Shown piece after piece: positions 22,318 through 33,684 of a DNA stretch of 64,000 nucleotides. How positions within the stretch are numbered: the first letter of the stretch is position 1; every line of letters starts with the position of its first letter. Under the pieces are notes generated by a model that ran no database searches, was not told the origin of the DNA, and saw only the letters and a program-made list of their open reading frames with translations. The position numbers were made by a program, and so were the translations under genes. Source of the DNA: Poseidonibacter parvus (lineage in GTDB: Bacteria > Campylobacterota > Campylobacteria > Campylobacterales > Arcobacteraceae); assembly GCF_001956695.1 (NCBI RefSeq), contig NZ_CP019070.1, forward strand, positions 434,001-498,000, read 5' to 3'.

Positions 22318-25300
22318 ATGGCTACAGTAATAGGACAAATAATAGAAGTAAATGGTGAATTCGAAATTGTAAATGAGAATGGAGAAATAGTTCAACTTCA
22401 AGAAGGTCAAGAACTTCAAGTTGGAGACCAAATACAAGGTATAGTTCAAGAAATTAATGGAGAACTTCAACTTGTAAATGAAGGAGGAGAATTAATTGAA
22501 TTATCTAATGGCTTAGTTTTGGAAACAATTGATTCTTTACCTAATAATACACAACAAGAAACTTCTAATACCACTGCATTATTAAATAATGGAGAACAAG
22601 TTACAGTTAGTACTCAAAATCCTTTAGTATTAGATCCTACAGTAACTAATAATCAAGCAAATACTTTTGAAGAAACTCAGATTGATAATGAAACTTTAGA
22701 TAATTTAGAAAGTGATTTAATAGATGAAACAAATTTAGTAGTTGAAAATAACAATGATAATGACACTGATACAGAAGAAGAGGATGAAGTTCAATCTGAT
22801 GACTCAAAAGCAAGAGAATTAGATAGAAATGGTGATATTGCAGATGTTGTTGCTGATTTAAGAGAACCAGTTATTGACTATAGAGAACCAGAAGAGAATG
22901 TTCTTGGAGAAGAAGAAACTAGGTTTAACGAAGCAAAACTTTCAATAAATGGTGTAAGTAGTGTAATTGAAGGTAATAAAGCTCTGTATACGTTAAATGT
23001 AAGTGAAGTACCTTCTTCTAATGTACATGTTACAATTAGTTATTCTGGTGTTGCTATAGATGGGTTAGACTATACTGGAATTAAAAATATTGTTATTCCT
23101 TCAGGATCAAAAGAAGTATCTTTTTTAATTGATACTATTGATGATTATTATGCAGAGGGTACAGAACCGTATACATTAGAAATTATCTCTGCTTTAGGTG
23201 GAGGATATGATCAATTAAAAATAAACCCAACAGAAAATAGTGTAACTACAAAAATATTAGATTCAAATAGTCCTGATCCAGATAAAGAAAATCCTTCAGA
23301 TGAAGATATTGTATATGTAAAAATATCTAATGATGATGAAACAACTGAAGCTGATGGAAGTACATTAACTCATAAAGTTTCATTAATTGATAATAATGGT
23401 AATCCTGTAATTGTACCATCAGGATCAAGTATAAAAATTAAGCTTATTTATTCAAATGATACTACAGAAAATGAAGATTATATTACGAAAGTTTTTGAAG
23501 TTGATATCCCTTCAGGAAGTAGTAGTACAGATATTATTAATATAATTGCGAATGATGATATTTATGAAATAGAAGAAGGGTATACTTTAAGTATTGATAA
23601 AGTAATAGATATAAATAATACTTTTGAAAAGATGGAGATTGATTCTTCGAATAACTCAACTACTGGAAAAATAGATGATGAAGATAAAGATGGAGATACA
23701 CCACCAGATGATAAAGAAGGTGATAAACCAACATTAAATTTAACAGCAACAGATGCACTAGCAATAGAAGGTGTAGCAAATGATGTAGTAATCTTCCAAG
23801 TAGCACAAACAAATGAAAGTAATAGTGATACTGTTGCTAACTTTAAACTAACTCTTAATGAATTAGAAGTAGCAGATATTACATCTGTAAAAATAACAGA
23901 TGGAGATGGAACAGTAACTACTCTTACAACAGCTGCAGAAATACAAGCTTTAGTAGATACAGGAGTAAGTTTAACAATAGATGCAAATAGTTCACAAACA
24001 CCAACAGTAGAAATTACACCAGTTGATGATTCAATATATGAAATCAGTGAAGCCTTTGGATCAGTAATAACAACTTCTTCAGATGTAAACTTAGGAACAG
24101 ATACAGCAGTAGCAGCAATAGATGATGAAGATAAAGATGGAGATACACCACCAGATGATAAAGAAGGTGATAAACCAACATTAAATTTAACAGCAACAGA
24201 TGCACTAGCAATAGAAGGTGTAGCAAATGATGTAGTAATCTTCCAAGTAGCACAAACAAATGAAAGTAATAGTGATACTGTTGCTAACTTTAAACTAACT
24301 CTTAATGAATTAGAAGTAGCAGATATTACATCTGTAAAAATAACAGATGGAGATGGAACAGTAACTACTCTTACAACAGCTGCAGAAATACAAGCTTTAG
24401 TAGATACAGGAGTAAGTTTAACAATAGATGCAAATAGTTCACAAACACCAACAGTAGAAATTACACCAGTTGATGATTCAATATATGAAATCAGTGAAGC
24501 CTTTGGATCAGTAATAACAACTTCTTCAGATGTAAACTTAGGAACAGATACAGCAGTAGCAGCAATAGATGATGAAGATAAAGATGGAGATACACCACCA
24601 GATGATAAAGAAGGTGATAAACCAACATTAAATTTAACAGCAACAGATGCACTAGCAATAGAAGGTGTAGCAAATGATGTAGTAATCTTCCAAGTAGCAC
24701 AAACAAATGAAAGTAATAGTGATACTGTTGCTAACTTTAAACTAACTCTTAATGAATTAGAAGTAGCAGATATTACATCTGTAAAAATAACAGATGGAGA
24801 TGGAACAGTAACTACTCTTACAACAGCTGCAGAAATACAAGCTTTAGTAGATACAGGAGTAAGTTTAACAATAGATGCAAATAGTTCACAAACACCAACA
24901 GTAGAAATTACACCAGTTGATGATTCAATATATGAAATCAGTGAAGCCTTTGGATCAGTAATAACAACTTCTTCAGATGTAAACTTAGGAACAGATACAG
25001 CAGTAGCAGCAATAGATGATGAAGATAAAGATGGAGATACACCACCAGATGATAAAGAAGGTGATAAACCAACATTAAATTTAACAGCAACAGATGCACT
25101 AGCAATAGAAGGTGTAGCAAATGATGTAGTAATCTTCCAAGTAGCACAAACAAATGAAAGTAATAGTGATACTGTTGCTAACTTTAAACTAACTCTTAAT
25201 GAATTAGAAGTAGCAGATATTACATCTGTAAAAATAACAGATGGAGATGGAACAGTAACTACTCTTACAACAGCTGCAGAAATACAAGCTTTAGTAGATA

Positions 25301-28300
25301 CAGGAGTAAGTTTAACAATAGATGCAAATAGTTCACAAACACCAACAGTAGAAATTACACCAGTTGATGATTCAATATATGAAATCAGTGAAGCCTTTGG
25401 ATCAGTAATAACAACTTCTTCAGATGTAAACTTAGGAACAGATACAGCAGTAGCAGCAATAGATGATGAAGATAAAGATGGAGATACACCACCAGATGAT
25501 AAAGAAGGTGATAAACCAACATTAAATTTAACAGCAACAGATGCACTAGCAATAGAAGGTGTAGCAAATGATGTAGTAATCTTCCAAGTAGCACAAACAA
25601 ATGAAAGTAATAGTGATACTGTTGCTAACTTTAAACTAACTCTTAATGAATTAGAAGTAGCAGATATTACATCTGTAAAAATAACAGATGGAGATGGAAC
25701 AGTAACTACTCTTACAACAGCTGCAGAAATACAAGCTTTAGTAGATACAGGAGTAAGTTTAACAATAGATGCAAATAGTTCACAAACACCAACAGTAGAA
25801 ATTACACCAGTTGATGATTCAATATATGAAATCAGTGAAGCCTTTGGATCAGTAATAACAACTTCTTCAGATGTAAACTTAGGAACAGATACAGCAGTAG
25901 CAGCAATAGATGATGAAGATAAAGATGGAGATACACCACCAGATGATAAAGAAGGTGATAAACCAACATTAAATTTAACAGCAACAGATGCACTAGCAAT
26001 AGAAGGTGTAGCAAATGATGTAGTAATCTTCCAAGTAGCACAAACAAATGAAAGTAATAGTGATACTGTTGCTAACTTTAAACTAACTCTTAATGAATTA
26101 GAAGTAGCAGATATTACATCTGTAAAAATAACAGATGGAGATGGAACAGTAACTACTCTTACAACAGCTGCAGAAATACAAGCTTTAGTAGATACAGGAG
26201 TAAGTTTAACAATAGATGCAAATAGTTCACAAACACCAACAGTAGAAATTACACCAGTTGATGATTCAATATATGAAATCAGTGAAGCCTTTGGATCAGT
26301 AATAACAACTTCTTCAGATGTAAACTTAGGAACAGATACAGCAGTAGCAGCAATAGATGATGAAGATAAAGATGGAGATACACCACCAGATGATAAAGAA
26401 GGTGATAAACCAACATTAAATTTAACAGCAACAGATGCACTAGCAATAGAAGGTGTAGCAAATGATGTAGTAATCTTCCAAGTAGCACAAACAAATGAAA
26501 GTAATAGTGATACTGTTGCTAACTTTAAACTAACTCTTAATGAATTAGAAGTAGCAGATATTACATCTGTAAAAATAACAGATGGAGATGGAACAGTAAC
26601 TACTCTTACAACAGCTGCAGAAATACAAGCTTTAGTAGATACAGGAGTAAGTTTAACAATAGATGCAAATAGTTCACAAACACCAACAGTAGAAATTACA
26701 CCAGTTGATGATTCAATATATGAAATCAGTGAAGCCTTTGGATCAGTAATAACAACTTCTTCAGATGTAAACTTAGGAACAGATACAGCAGTAGCAGCAA
26801 TAGATGATGAAGATAAAGATGGAGATACACCACCAGATGATAAAGAAGGTGATAAACCAACATTAAATTTAACAGCAACAGATGCACTAGCAATAGAAGG
26901 TGTAGCAAATGATGTAGTAATCTTCCAAGTAGCACAAACAAATGAAAGTAATAGTGATACTGTTGCTAACTTTAAACTAACTCTTAATGAATTAGAAGTA
27001 GCAGATATTACATCTGTAAAAATAACAGATGGAGATGGAACAGTAACTACTCTTACAACAGCTGCAGAAATACAAGCTTTAGTAGATACAGGAGTAAGTT
27101 TAACAATAGATGCAAATAGTTCACAAACACCAACAGTAGAAATTACACCAGTTGATGATTCAATATATGAAATCAGTGAAGCCTTTGGATCAGTAATAAC
27201 AACTTCTTCAGATGTAAACTTAGGAACAGATACAGCAGTAGCAGCAATAGATGATGAAGATAAAGATGGAGATACACCACCAGATGATAAAGAAGGTGAT
27301 AAACCAACATTAAATTTAACAGCAACAGATGCACTAGCAATAGAAGGTGTAGCAAATGATGTAGTAATCTTCCAAGTAGCACAAACAAATGAAAGTAATA
27401 GTGATACTGTTGCTAACTTTAAACTAACTCTTAATGAATTAGAAGTAGCAGATATTACATCTGTAAAAATAACAGATGGAGATGGAACAGTAACTACTCT
27501 TACAACAGCTGCAGAAATACAAGCTTTAGTAGATACAGGAGTAAGTTTAACAATAGATGCAAATAGTTCACAAACACCAACAGTAGAAATTACACCAGTT
27601 GATGATTCAATATATGAAATCAGTGAAGCCTTTGGATCAGTAATAACAACTTCTTCAGATGTAAACTTAGGAACAGATACAGCAGTAGCAGCAATAGATG
27701 ATGAAGATAAAGATGGAGATACACCACCAGATGATAAAGAAGGTGATAAACCAACATTAAATTTAACAGCAACAGATGCACTAGCAATAGAAGGTGTAGC
27801 AAATGATGTAGTAATCTTCCAAGTAGCACAAACAAATGAAAGTAATAGTGATACTGTTGCTAACTTTAAACTAACTCTTAATGAATTAGAAGTAGCAGAT
27901 ATTACATCTGTAAAAATAACAGATGGAGATGGAACAGTAACTACTCTTACAACAGCTGCAGAAATACAAGCTTTAGTAGATACAGGAGTAAGTTTAACAA
28001 TAGATGCAAATAGTTCACAAACACCAACAGTAGAAATTACACCAGTTGATGATTCAATATATGAAATCAGTGAAGCCTTTGGATCAGTAATAACAACTTC
28101 TTCAGATGTAAACTTAGGAACAGATACAGCAGTAGCAGCAATAGATGATGAAGATAAAGATGGAGATACACCACCAGATGATAAAGAAGGTGATAAACCA
28201 ACATTAAATTTAACAGCAACAGATGCACTAGCAATAGAAGGTGTAGCAAATGATGTAGTAATCTTCCAAGTAGCACAAACAAATGAAAGTAATAGTGATA

Positions 28301-31300
28301 CTGTTGCTAACTTTAAACTAACTCTTAATGAATTAGAAGTAGCAGATATTACATCTGTAAAAATAACAGATGGAGATGGAACAGTAACTACTCTTACAAC
28401 AGCTGCAGAAATACAAGCTTTAGTAGATACAGGAGTAAGTTTAACAATAGATGCAAATAGTTCACAAACACCAACAGTAGAAATTACACCAGTTGATGAT
28501 TCAATATATGAAATCAGTGAAGCCTTTGGATCAGTAATAACAACTTCTTCAGATGTAAACTTAGGAACAGATACAGCAGTAGCAGCAATAGATGATGAAG
28601 ATAAAGATGGAGATACACCACCAGATGATAAAGAAGGTGATAAACCAACATTAAATTTAACAGCAACAGATGCACTAGCAATAGAAGGTGTAGCAAATGA
28701 TGTAGTAATCTTCCAAGTAGCACAAACAAATGAAAGTAATAGTGATACTGTTGCTAACTTTAAACTAACTCTTAATGAATTAGAAGTAGCAGATATTACA
28801 TCTGTAAAAATAACAGATGGAGATGGAACAGTAACTACTCTTACAACAGCTGCAGAAATACAAGCTTTAGTAGATACAGGAGTAAGTTTAACAATAGATG
28901 CAAATAGTTCACAAACACCAACAGTAGAAATTACACCAGTTGATGATTCAATATATGAAATCAGTGAAGCCTTTGGATCAGTAATAACAACTTCTTCAGA
29001 TGTAAACTTAGGAACAGATACAGCAGTAGCAGCAATAGATGATGAAGATAAAGATGGAGATACACCACCAGATGATAAAGAAGGTGATAAACCAACATTA
29101 AATTTAACAGCAACAGATGCACTAGCAATAGAAGGTGTAGCAAATGATGTAGTAATCTTCCAAGTAGCACAAACAAATGAAAGTAATAGTGATACTGTTG
29201 CTAACTTTAAACTAACTCTTAATGAATTAGAAGTAGCAGATATTACATCTGTAAAAATAACAGATGGAGATGGAACAGTAACTACTCTTACAACAGCTGC
29301 AGAAATACAAGCTTTAGTAGATACAGGAGTAAGTTTAACAATAGATGCAAATAGTTCACAAACACCAACAGTAGAAATTACACCAGTTGATGATTCAATA
29401 TATGAAATCAGTGAAGCCTTTGGATCAGTAATAACAACTTCTTCAGATGTAAACTTAGGAACAGATACAGCAGTAGCAGCAATAGATGATGAAGATAAAG
29501 ATGGAGATACACCACCAGATGATAAAGAAGGTGATAAACCAACATTAAATTTAACAGCAACAGATGCACTAGCAATAGAAGGTGTAGCAAATGATGTAGT
29601 AATCTTCCAAGTAGCACAAACAAATGAAAGTAATAGTGATACTGTTGCTAACTTTAAACTAACTCTTAATGAATTAGAAGTAGCAGATATTACATCTGTA
29701 AAAATAACAGATGGAGATGGAACAGTAACTACTCTTACAACAGCTGCAGAAATACAAGCTTTAGTAGATACAGGAGTAAGTTTAACAATAGATGCAAATA
29801 GTTCACAAACACCAACAGTAGAAATTACACCAGTTGATGATTCAATATATGAAATCAGTGAAGCCTTTGGATCAGTAATAACAACTTCTTCAGATGTAAA
29901 CTTAGGAACAGATACAGCAGTAGCAGCAATAGATGATGAAGATAAAGATGGAGATACACCACCAGATGATAAAGAAGGTGATAAACCAACATTAAATTTA
30001 ACAGCAACAGATGCACTAGCAATAGAAGGTGTAGCAAATGATGTAGTAATCTTCCAAGTAGCACAAACAAATGAAAGTAATAGTGATACTGTTGCTAACT
30101 TTAAACTAACTCTTAATGAATTAGAAGTAGCAGATATTACATCTGTAAAAATAACAGATGGAGATGGAACAGTAACTACTCTTACAACAGCTGCAGAAAT
30201 ACAAGCTTTAGTAGATACAGGAGTAAGTTTAACAATAGATGCAAATAGTTCACAAACACCAACAGTAGAAATTACACCAGTTGATGATTCAATATATGAA
30301 ATCAGTGAAGCCTTTGGATCAGTAATAACAACTTCTTCAGATGTAAACTTAGGAACAGATACAGCAGTAGCAGCAATAGATGATGAAGATAAAGATGGAG
30401 ATACACCACCAGATGATAAAGAAGGTGATAAACCAACATTAAATTTAACAGCAACAGATGCACTAGCAATAGAAGGTGTAGCAAATGATGTAGTAATCTT
30501 CCAAGTAGCACAAACAAATGAAAGTAATAGTGATACTGTTGCTAACTTTAAACTAACTCTTAATGAATTAGAAGTAGCAGATATTACATCTGTAAAAATA
30601 ACAGATGGAGATGGAACAGTAACTACTCTTACAACAGCTGCAGAAATACAAGCTTTAGTAGATACAGGAGTAAGTTTAACAATAGATGCAAATAGTTCAC
30701 AAACACCAACAGTAGAAATTACACCAGTTGATGATTCAATATATGAAATCAGTGAAGCCTTTGGATCAGTAATAACAACTTCTTCAGATGTAAACTTAGG
30801 AACAGATACAGCAGTAGCAGCAATAGATGATGAAGATAAAGATGGAGATACACCACCAGATGATAAAGAAGGTGATAAACCAACATTAAATTTAACAGCA
30901 ACAGATGCACTAGCAATAGAAGGTGTAGCAAATGATGTAGTAATCTTCCAAGTAGCACAAACAAATGAAAGTAATAGTGATACTGTTGCTAACTTTAAAC
31001 TAACTCTTAATGAATTAGAAGTAGCAGATATTACATCTGTAAAAATAACAGATGGAGATGGAACAGTAACTACTCTTACAACAGCTGCAGAAATACAAGC
31101 TTTAGTAGATACAGGAGTAAGTTTAACAATAGATGCAAATAGTTCACAAACACCAACAGTAGAAATTACACCAGTTGATGATTCAATATATGAAATCAGT
31201 GAAGCCTTTGGATCAGTAATAACAACTTCTTCAGATGTAAACTTAGGAACAGATACAGCAGTAGCAGCAATAGATGATGAAGATAAAGATGGAGATACAC

Positions 31301-33669
31301 CACCAGATGATAAAGAAGGTGATAAACCAACATTAAGCGTTAGCAGTATAACTGTAACAGAAGGCACAGATGCATTTGCTCAATTTACAGTTAGTTTATC
31401 TAATAAATCAACACAAGATGTTGGATTTAATTTGTCATTATCTAATATTCAAGCTTTAGGTTTAGGGGTAGATTATGGGAATAATAGTGCAAGTAATTTA
31501 CAAGTGTCTACTGATAATGGTGGAACTTGGATAAATGCGACAAGTGCAATTATTCCTTCTGGATCTTCTTCCGTATTGGTTAGAACACCAATTACAAATG
31601 ATCTTACGACAGAATCTGATGAAACATTTAAATTAACTGCTACTGTTACTTCAGGTTCTGTTACAAATACAACTGATGCTTTTGGAATAGGTACTATTTT
31701 AGATAATGATACTAATGTAGTAATAGGAACACCACTTGATGCAGCTGTTGATGAAGATGATTTAAGTGATGGTAATGATACTGGAAAAGAGCCATTGCTT
31801 ATTACTAAGTCTTTAGATATTACAGCTGGTACTGATTCTTTTGATATAACATTTAATGGAATTACTGATGGACAAGATAGTGGATTAACGCAAAATGGTA
31901 ATACTATTTATTACTATTTAGACAATAATAGTCATATTTTAACTGCATCCACTTCAAATAGTGAAGGTGGAATAAGTTCATCAAATACAATTTTTACTAA
32001 TACTATTAATAATCCAACAAGTGCTAATTCTAGTTATACTTTTGAGTTAAAAGATTCAATTGATCATGCGAGCGCAAATGGAGAAAATATAAAAGCTTTA
32101 GATTTCAATATAGTTGCTACTGAGGATAATGGATATACAACTACAGATAGTTTTACAGTAAGTGTAACAGATGATGTACCAACTATTTTTGACGTAGAAG
32201 ACTCTGTATTTATTGGACCAAAGACGACAAATTTAATATTAGTTTTAGATGCTTCTGGAAGTATGCAATGGGATTTCTCACAAAATAGTGGTTCTTCAAA
32301 TGTGAGAATGAATGCTATGAAAGATGCTGCAAAAGCAATGATTGATGGTTATGAAGAATTAGGTAAGGTAAATGTAATGATCACTTCTTTTGGTGGGGCT
32401 AATATTATAACATATACAGCAAATGGTTCAATGACAAATACTCAAAATTCATGGGATGGAACAGGGGAAAGTATTTGGTTAGATTCGGATACAGCAAAAA
32501 ACAAAATTGGTGATAATTCAAATGGTATTCAAGCAGGTGGAGGAACACAGTATAAAGAAGCTATGGATAATACATCTGATGCATATATTAGTTCTGCAAA
32601 TGCAGGGAATAATCCTGATTCAGATTTTACATATGTTTATTTTATGTCAGATGGTGAACCTAATGAAGGACATGAACCACAGTTATCAACTAAATGGGAT
32701 GATTTAATAAATAGAGCTGAAATAGATGCTGTTGATGGTGTAGCAATTTCTCAAGCAGTTAATGTTGATAATTTAGAAATAGTTGCAGGAACTGACGATT
32801 CTAATGTATTAGGAATAAATTCAGGTAAAGGGGAAGCTTATTCTGTTACAACTGCAGCTGAAATGCAAGTAAAACTTCTTTCTGAGACAACTATTACTAT
32901 AACAGGAAGTGTTTTCTCTGATGGGACGCTACCTGGAATTGGAGCAGGGGCTGATGAAGCATATGTAACATCAATAGTTATAGGAAATAAAACTTATAGC
33001 TATGATGGAAATTTAATAATTGATGAGTCAAATAATACTATTGGATCAGGTTCAATTATGACTGATATTAATACTACTTTAACAGATGGTACTAATGGAA
33101 TTGGTTCAAAAATAACTTTAGATTTTAAAACAGGAGAATATTCGTATACAGTTAATTCTAGTCTTTCTGGTAAAGAGTATAGTGAATCATTGTCAACATC
33201 GGTAATCGATAGAGATGGAGATAGCATAACTAAGGATATTATTTTAAAGGTAAATACATCTAAAACAGGAACAGGTGGTAATGACACTATGTTATTTGAT
33301 GATACTCAAGCTCTAGATTTCTTAGCTGGAAATGATTCTTTGGTATTAGATAATGGAATAAATTTAGATTTTGATACAAAAAATGCAACAATTAATAATG
33401 TAGAAAAAATAGATTTAAATTCAAATGGTAATCATAATATTACTAATCTAGGAATTCAAGATGTTATTGATATGACAGATTCAAATAATATTTTACAAAT
33501 ATTAGGTAATTCACAAGATAGTGTAAATCTAAAAAATGGAGATGGTGGTAATTGGGTTGATACAGGAAATAATGATACAATAGATGGACAAGATTACGAT
33601 ATTTATAGTAAATCAGGTGATAACACAGCAGTAACATTAAAAATAGACCAAGATATAACAATAATATAA
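22318..33669 (+). CDS. Giant type I secreted, Lap-type repetitive adhesin
   Basis: A 3783-residue acidic protein. Residues 1-75 resemble the retention module that holds LapA-type adhesins in the outer membrane pore (GELQLVNEGGELIELSNG). A low-complexity acidic linker follows, then two Calx-beta-like domains (about 205-455). Seventeen identical 149-residue repeats cover about 470-3005, each with a DEDKDGDTPPDDKEGD calcium-type linker. Next are one more Calx-beta-like domain, a von Willebrand A domain (MIDAS LVLDASGSM, Asp3311) and a C-terminal RTX/type I secretion region (TGTGGNDTMLFDD onward). The downstream genes encode its secretion and control. It lacks the usual di-alanine LapG cleavage site. 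Expected role: cell-surface adhesion and biofilm. Confidence 0.9.
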   Translation: MATVIGQIIEVNGEFEIVNENGEIVQLQEGQELQVGDQIQGIVQEINGELQLVNEGGELIELSNGLVLETIDSLPNNTQQETSNTTALLNNGEQVTVSTQNPLVLDPTVTNNQANTFEETQIDNETLDNLESDLIDETNLVVENNNDNDTDTEEEDEVQSDDSKARELDRNGDIADVVADLREPVIDYREPEENVLGEEETRFNEAKLSINGVSSVIEGNKALYTLNVSEVPSSNVHVTISYSGVAIDGLDYTGIKNIVIPSGSKEVSFLIDTIDDYYAEGTEPYTLEIISALGGGYDQLKINPTENSVTTKILDSNSPDPDKENPSDEDIVYVKISNDDETTEADGSTLTHKVSLIDNNGNPVIVPSGSSIKIKLIYSNDTTENEDYITKVFEVDIPSGSSSTDIINIIANDDIYEIEEGYTLSIDKVIDINNTFEKMEIDSSNNSTTGKIDDEDKDGDTPPDDKEGDKPTLNLTATDALAIEGVANDVVIFQVAQTNESNSDTVANFKLTLNELEVADITSVKITDGDGTVTTLTTAAEIQALVDTGVSLTIDANSSQTPTVEITPVDDSIYEISEAFGSVITTSSDVNLGTDTAVAAIDDEDKDGDTPPDDKEGDKPTLNLTATDALAIEGVANDVVIFQVAQTNESNSDTVANFKLTLNELEVADITSVKITDGDGTVTTLTTAAEIQALVDTGVSLTIDANSSQTPTVEITPVDDSIYEISEAFGSVITTSSDVNLGTDTAVAAIDDEDKDGDTPPDDKEGDKPTLNLTATDALAIEGVANDVVIFQVAQTNESNSDTVANFKLTLNELEVADITSVKITDGDGTVTTLTTAAEIQALVDTGVSLTIDANSSQTPTVEITPVDDSIYEISEAFGSVITTSSDVNLGTDTAVAAIDDEDKDGDTPPDDKEGDKPTLNLTATDALAIEGVANDVVIFQVAQTNESNSDTVANFKLTLNELEVADITSVKITDGDGTVTTLTTAAEIQALVDTGVSLTIDANSSQTPTVEITPVDDSIYEISEAFGSVITTSSDVNLGTDTAVAAIDDEDKDGDTPPDDKEGDKPTLNLTATDALAIEGVANDVVIFQVAQTNESNSDTVANFKLTLNELEVADITSVKITDGDGTVTTLTTAAEIQALVDTGVSLTIDANSSQTPTVEITPVDDSIYEISEAFGSVITTSSDVNLGTDTAVAAIDDEDKDGDTPPDDKEGDKPTLNLTATDALAIEGVANDVVIFQVAQTNESNSDTVANFKLTLNELEVADITSVKITDGDGTVTTLTTAAEIQALVDTGVSLTIDANSSQTPTVEITPVDDSIYEISEAFGSVITTSSDVNLGTDTAVAAIDDEDKDGDTPPDDKEGDKPTLNLTATDALAIEGVANDVVIFQVAQTNESNSDTVANFKLTLNELEVADITSVKITDGDGTVTTLTTAAEIQALVDTGVSLTIDANSSQTPTVEITPVDDSIYEISEAFGSVITTSSDVNLGTDTAVAAIDDEDKDGDTPPDDKEGDKPTLNLTATDALAIEGVANDVVIFQVAQTNESNSDTVANFKLTLNELEVADITSVKITDGDGTVTTLTTAAEIQALVDTGVSLTIDANSSQTPTVEITPVDDSIYEISEAFGSVITTSSDVNLGTDTAVAAIDDEDKDGDTPPDDKEGDKPTLNLTATDALAIEGVANDVVIFQVAQTNESNSDTVANFKLTLNELEVADITSVKITDGDGTVTTLTTAAEIQALVDTGVSLTIDANSSQTPTVEITPVDDSIYEISEAFGSVITTSSDVNLGTDTAVAAIDDEDKDGDTPPDDKEGDKPTLNLTATDALAIEGVANDVVIFQVAQTNESNSDTVANFKLTLNELEVADITSVKITDGDGTVTTLTTAAEIQALVDTGVSLTIDANSSQTPTVEITPVDDSIYEISEAFGSVITTSSDVNLGTDTAVAAIDDEDKDGDTPPDDKEGDKPTLNLTATDALAIEGVANDVVIFQVAQTNESNSDTVANFKLTLNELEVADITSVKITDGDGTVTTLTTAAEIQALVDTGVSLTIDANSSQTPTVEITPVDDSIYEISEAFGSVITTSSDVNLGTDTAVAAIDDEDKDGDTPPDDKEGDKPTLNLTATDALAIEGVANDVVIFQVAQTNESNSDTVANFKLTLNELEVADITSVKITDGDGTVTTLTTAAEIQALVDTGVSLTIDANSSQTPTVEITPVDDSIYEISEAFGSVITTSSDVNLGTDTAVAAIDDEDKDGDTPPDDKEGDKPTLNLTATDALAIEGVANDVVIFQVAQTNESNSDTVANFKLTLNELEVADITSVKITDGDGTVTTLTTAAEIQALVDTGVSLTIDANSSQTPTVEITPVDDSIYEISEAFGSVITTSSDVNLGTDTAVAAIDDEDKDGDTPPDDKEGDKPTLNLTATDALAIEGVANDVVIFQVAQTNESNSDTVANFKLTLNELEVADITSVKITDGDGTVTTLTTAAEIQALVDTGVSLTIDANSSQTPTVEITPVDDSIYEISEAFGSVITTSSDVNLGTDTAVAAIDDEDKDGDTPPDDKEGDKPTLNLTATDALAIEGVANDVVIFQVAQTNESNSDTVANFKLTLNELEVADITSVKITDGDGTVTTLTTAAEIQALVDTGVSLTIDANSSQTPTVEITPVDDSIYEISEAFGSVITTSSDVNLGTDTAVAAIDDEDKDGDTPPDDKEGDKPTLNLTATDALAIEGVANDVVIFQVAQTNESNSDTVANFKLTLNELEVADITSVKITDGDGTVTTLTTAAEIQALVDTGVSLTIDANSSQTPTVEITPVDDSIYEISEAFGSVITTSSDVNLGTDTAVAAIDDEDKDGDTPPDDKEGDKPTLNLTATDALAIEGVANDVVIFQVAQTNESNSDTVANFKLTLNELEVADITSVKITDGDGTVTTLTTAAEIQALVDTGVSLTIDANSSQTPTVEITPVDDSIYEISEAFGSVITTSSDVNLGTDTAVAAIDDEDKDGDTPPDDKEGDKPTLSVSSITVTEGTDAFAQFTVSLSNKSTQDVGFNLSLSNIQALGLGVDYGNNSASNLQVSTDNGGTWINATSAIIPSGSSSVLVRTPITNDLTTESDETFKLTATVTSGSVTNTTDAFGIGTILDNDTNVVIGTPLDAAVDEDDLSDGNDTGKEPLLITKSLDITAGTDSFDITFNGITDGQDSGLTQNGNTIYYYLDNNSHILTASTSNSEGGISSSNTIFTNTINNPTSANSSYTFELKDSIDHASANGENIKALDFNIVATEDNGYTTTDSFTVSVTDDVPTIFDVEDSVFIGPKTTNLILVLDASGSMQWDFSQNSGSSNVRMNAMKDAAKAMIDGYEELGKVNVMITSFGGANIITYTANGSMTNTQNSWDGTGESIWLDSDTAKNKIGDNSNGIQAGGGTQYKEAMDNTSDAYISSANAGNNPDSDFTYVYFMSDGEPNEGHEPQLSTKWDDLINRAEIDAVDGVAISQAVNVDNLEIVAGTDDSNVLGINSGKGEAYSVTTAAEMQVKLLSETTITITGSVFSDGTLPGIGAGADEAYVTSIVIGNKTYSYDGNLIIDESNNTIGSGSIMTDINTTLTDGTNGIGSKITLDFKTGEYSYTVNSSLSGKEYSESLSTSVIDRDGDSITKDIILKVNTSKTGTGGNDTMLFDDTQALDFLAGNDSLVLDNGINLDFDTKNATINNVEKIDLNSNGNHNITNLGIQDVIDMTDSNNILQILGNSQDSVNLKNGDGGNWVDTGNNDTIDGQDYDIYSKSGDNTAVTLKIDQDITII
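23671..31334 (+). repeat. Tandem array of 17 apparently perfect 447-bp repeats
   Basis: The unit starting at 23731 recurs every 447 bp, and 17 units end exactly at 31330 (7599 bp = 17 x 447). A further partial copy of about 60 bp frames the array. I saw no base difference between copies at the points compared, and the encoded 149-residue units are all identical. The length is a multiple of three, so copy number can change without a frameshift. The repeat also lacks stop codons in one antisense frame. Confidence 0.95.
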
Positions 33670-33684
33670 AAATAGGGAAGAAAA

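Noticed and set aside
24044-30964. Sixteen identical 71-residue leucine-rich frames on the minus strand, one per 447 bp
   Set aside because: They are antisense shadows of the adhesin repeat and fall at the same place in each unit.
23671-31334. Possible CRISPR array
   Set aside because: The repeats are contiguous 447-bp coding units without unique spacers.
23562-31367. A 2601-residue open frame on the minus strand across the repeat array
   Set aside because: One repeat unit happens to lack stops in this antisense frame, and 17 identical copies extend it. It is low-complexity, Ser/Val/Thr-rich and has no start signals. The plus-strand adhesin is clearly the gene.
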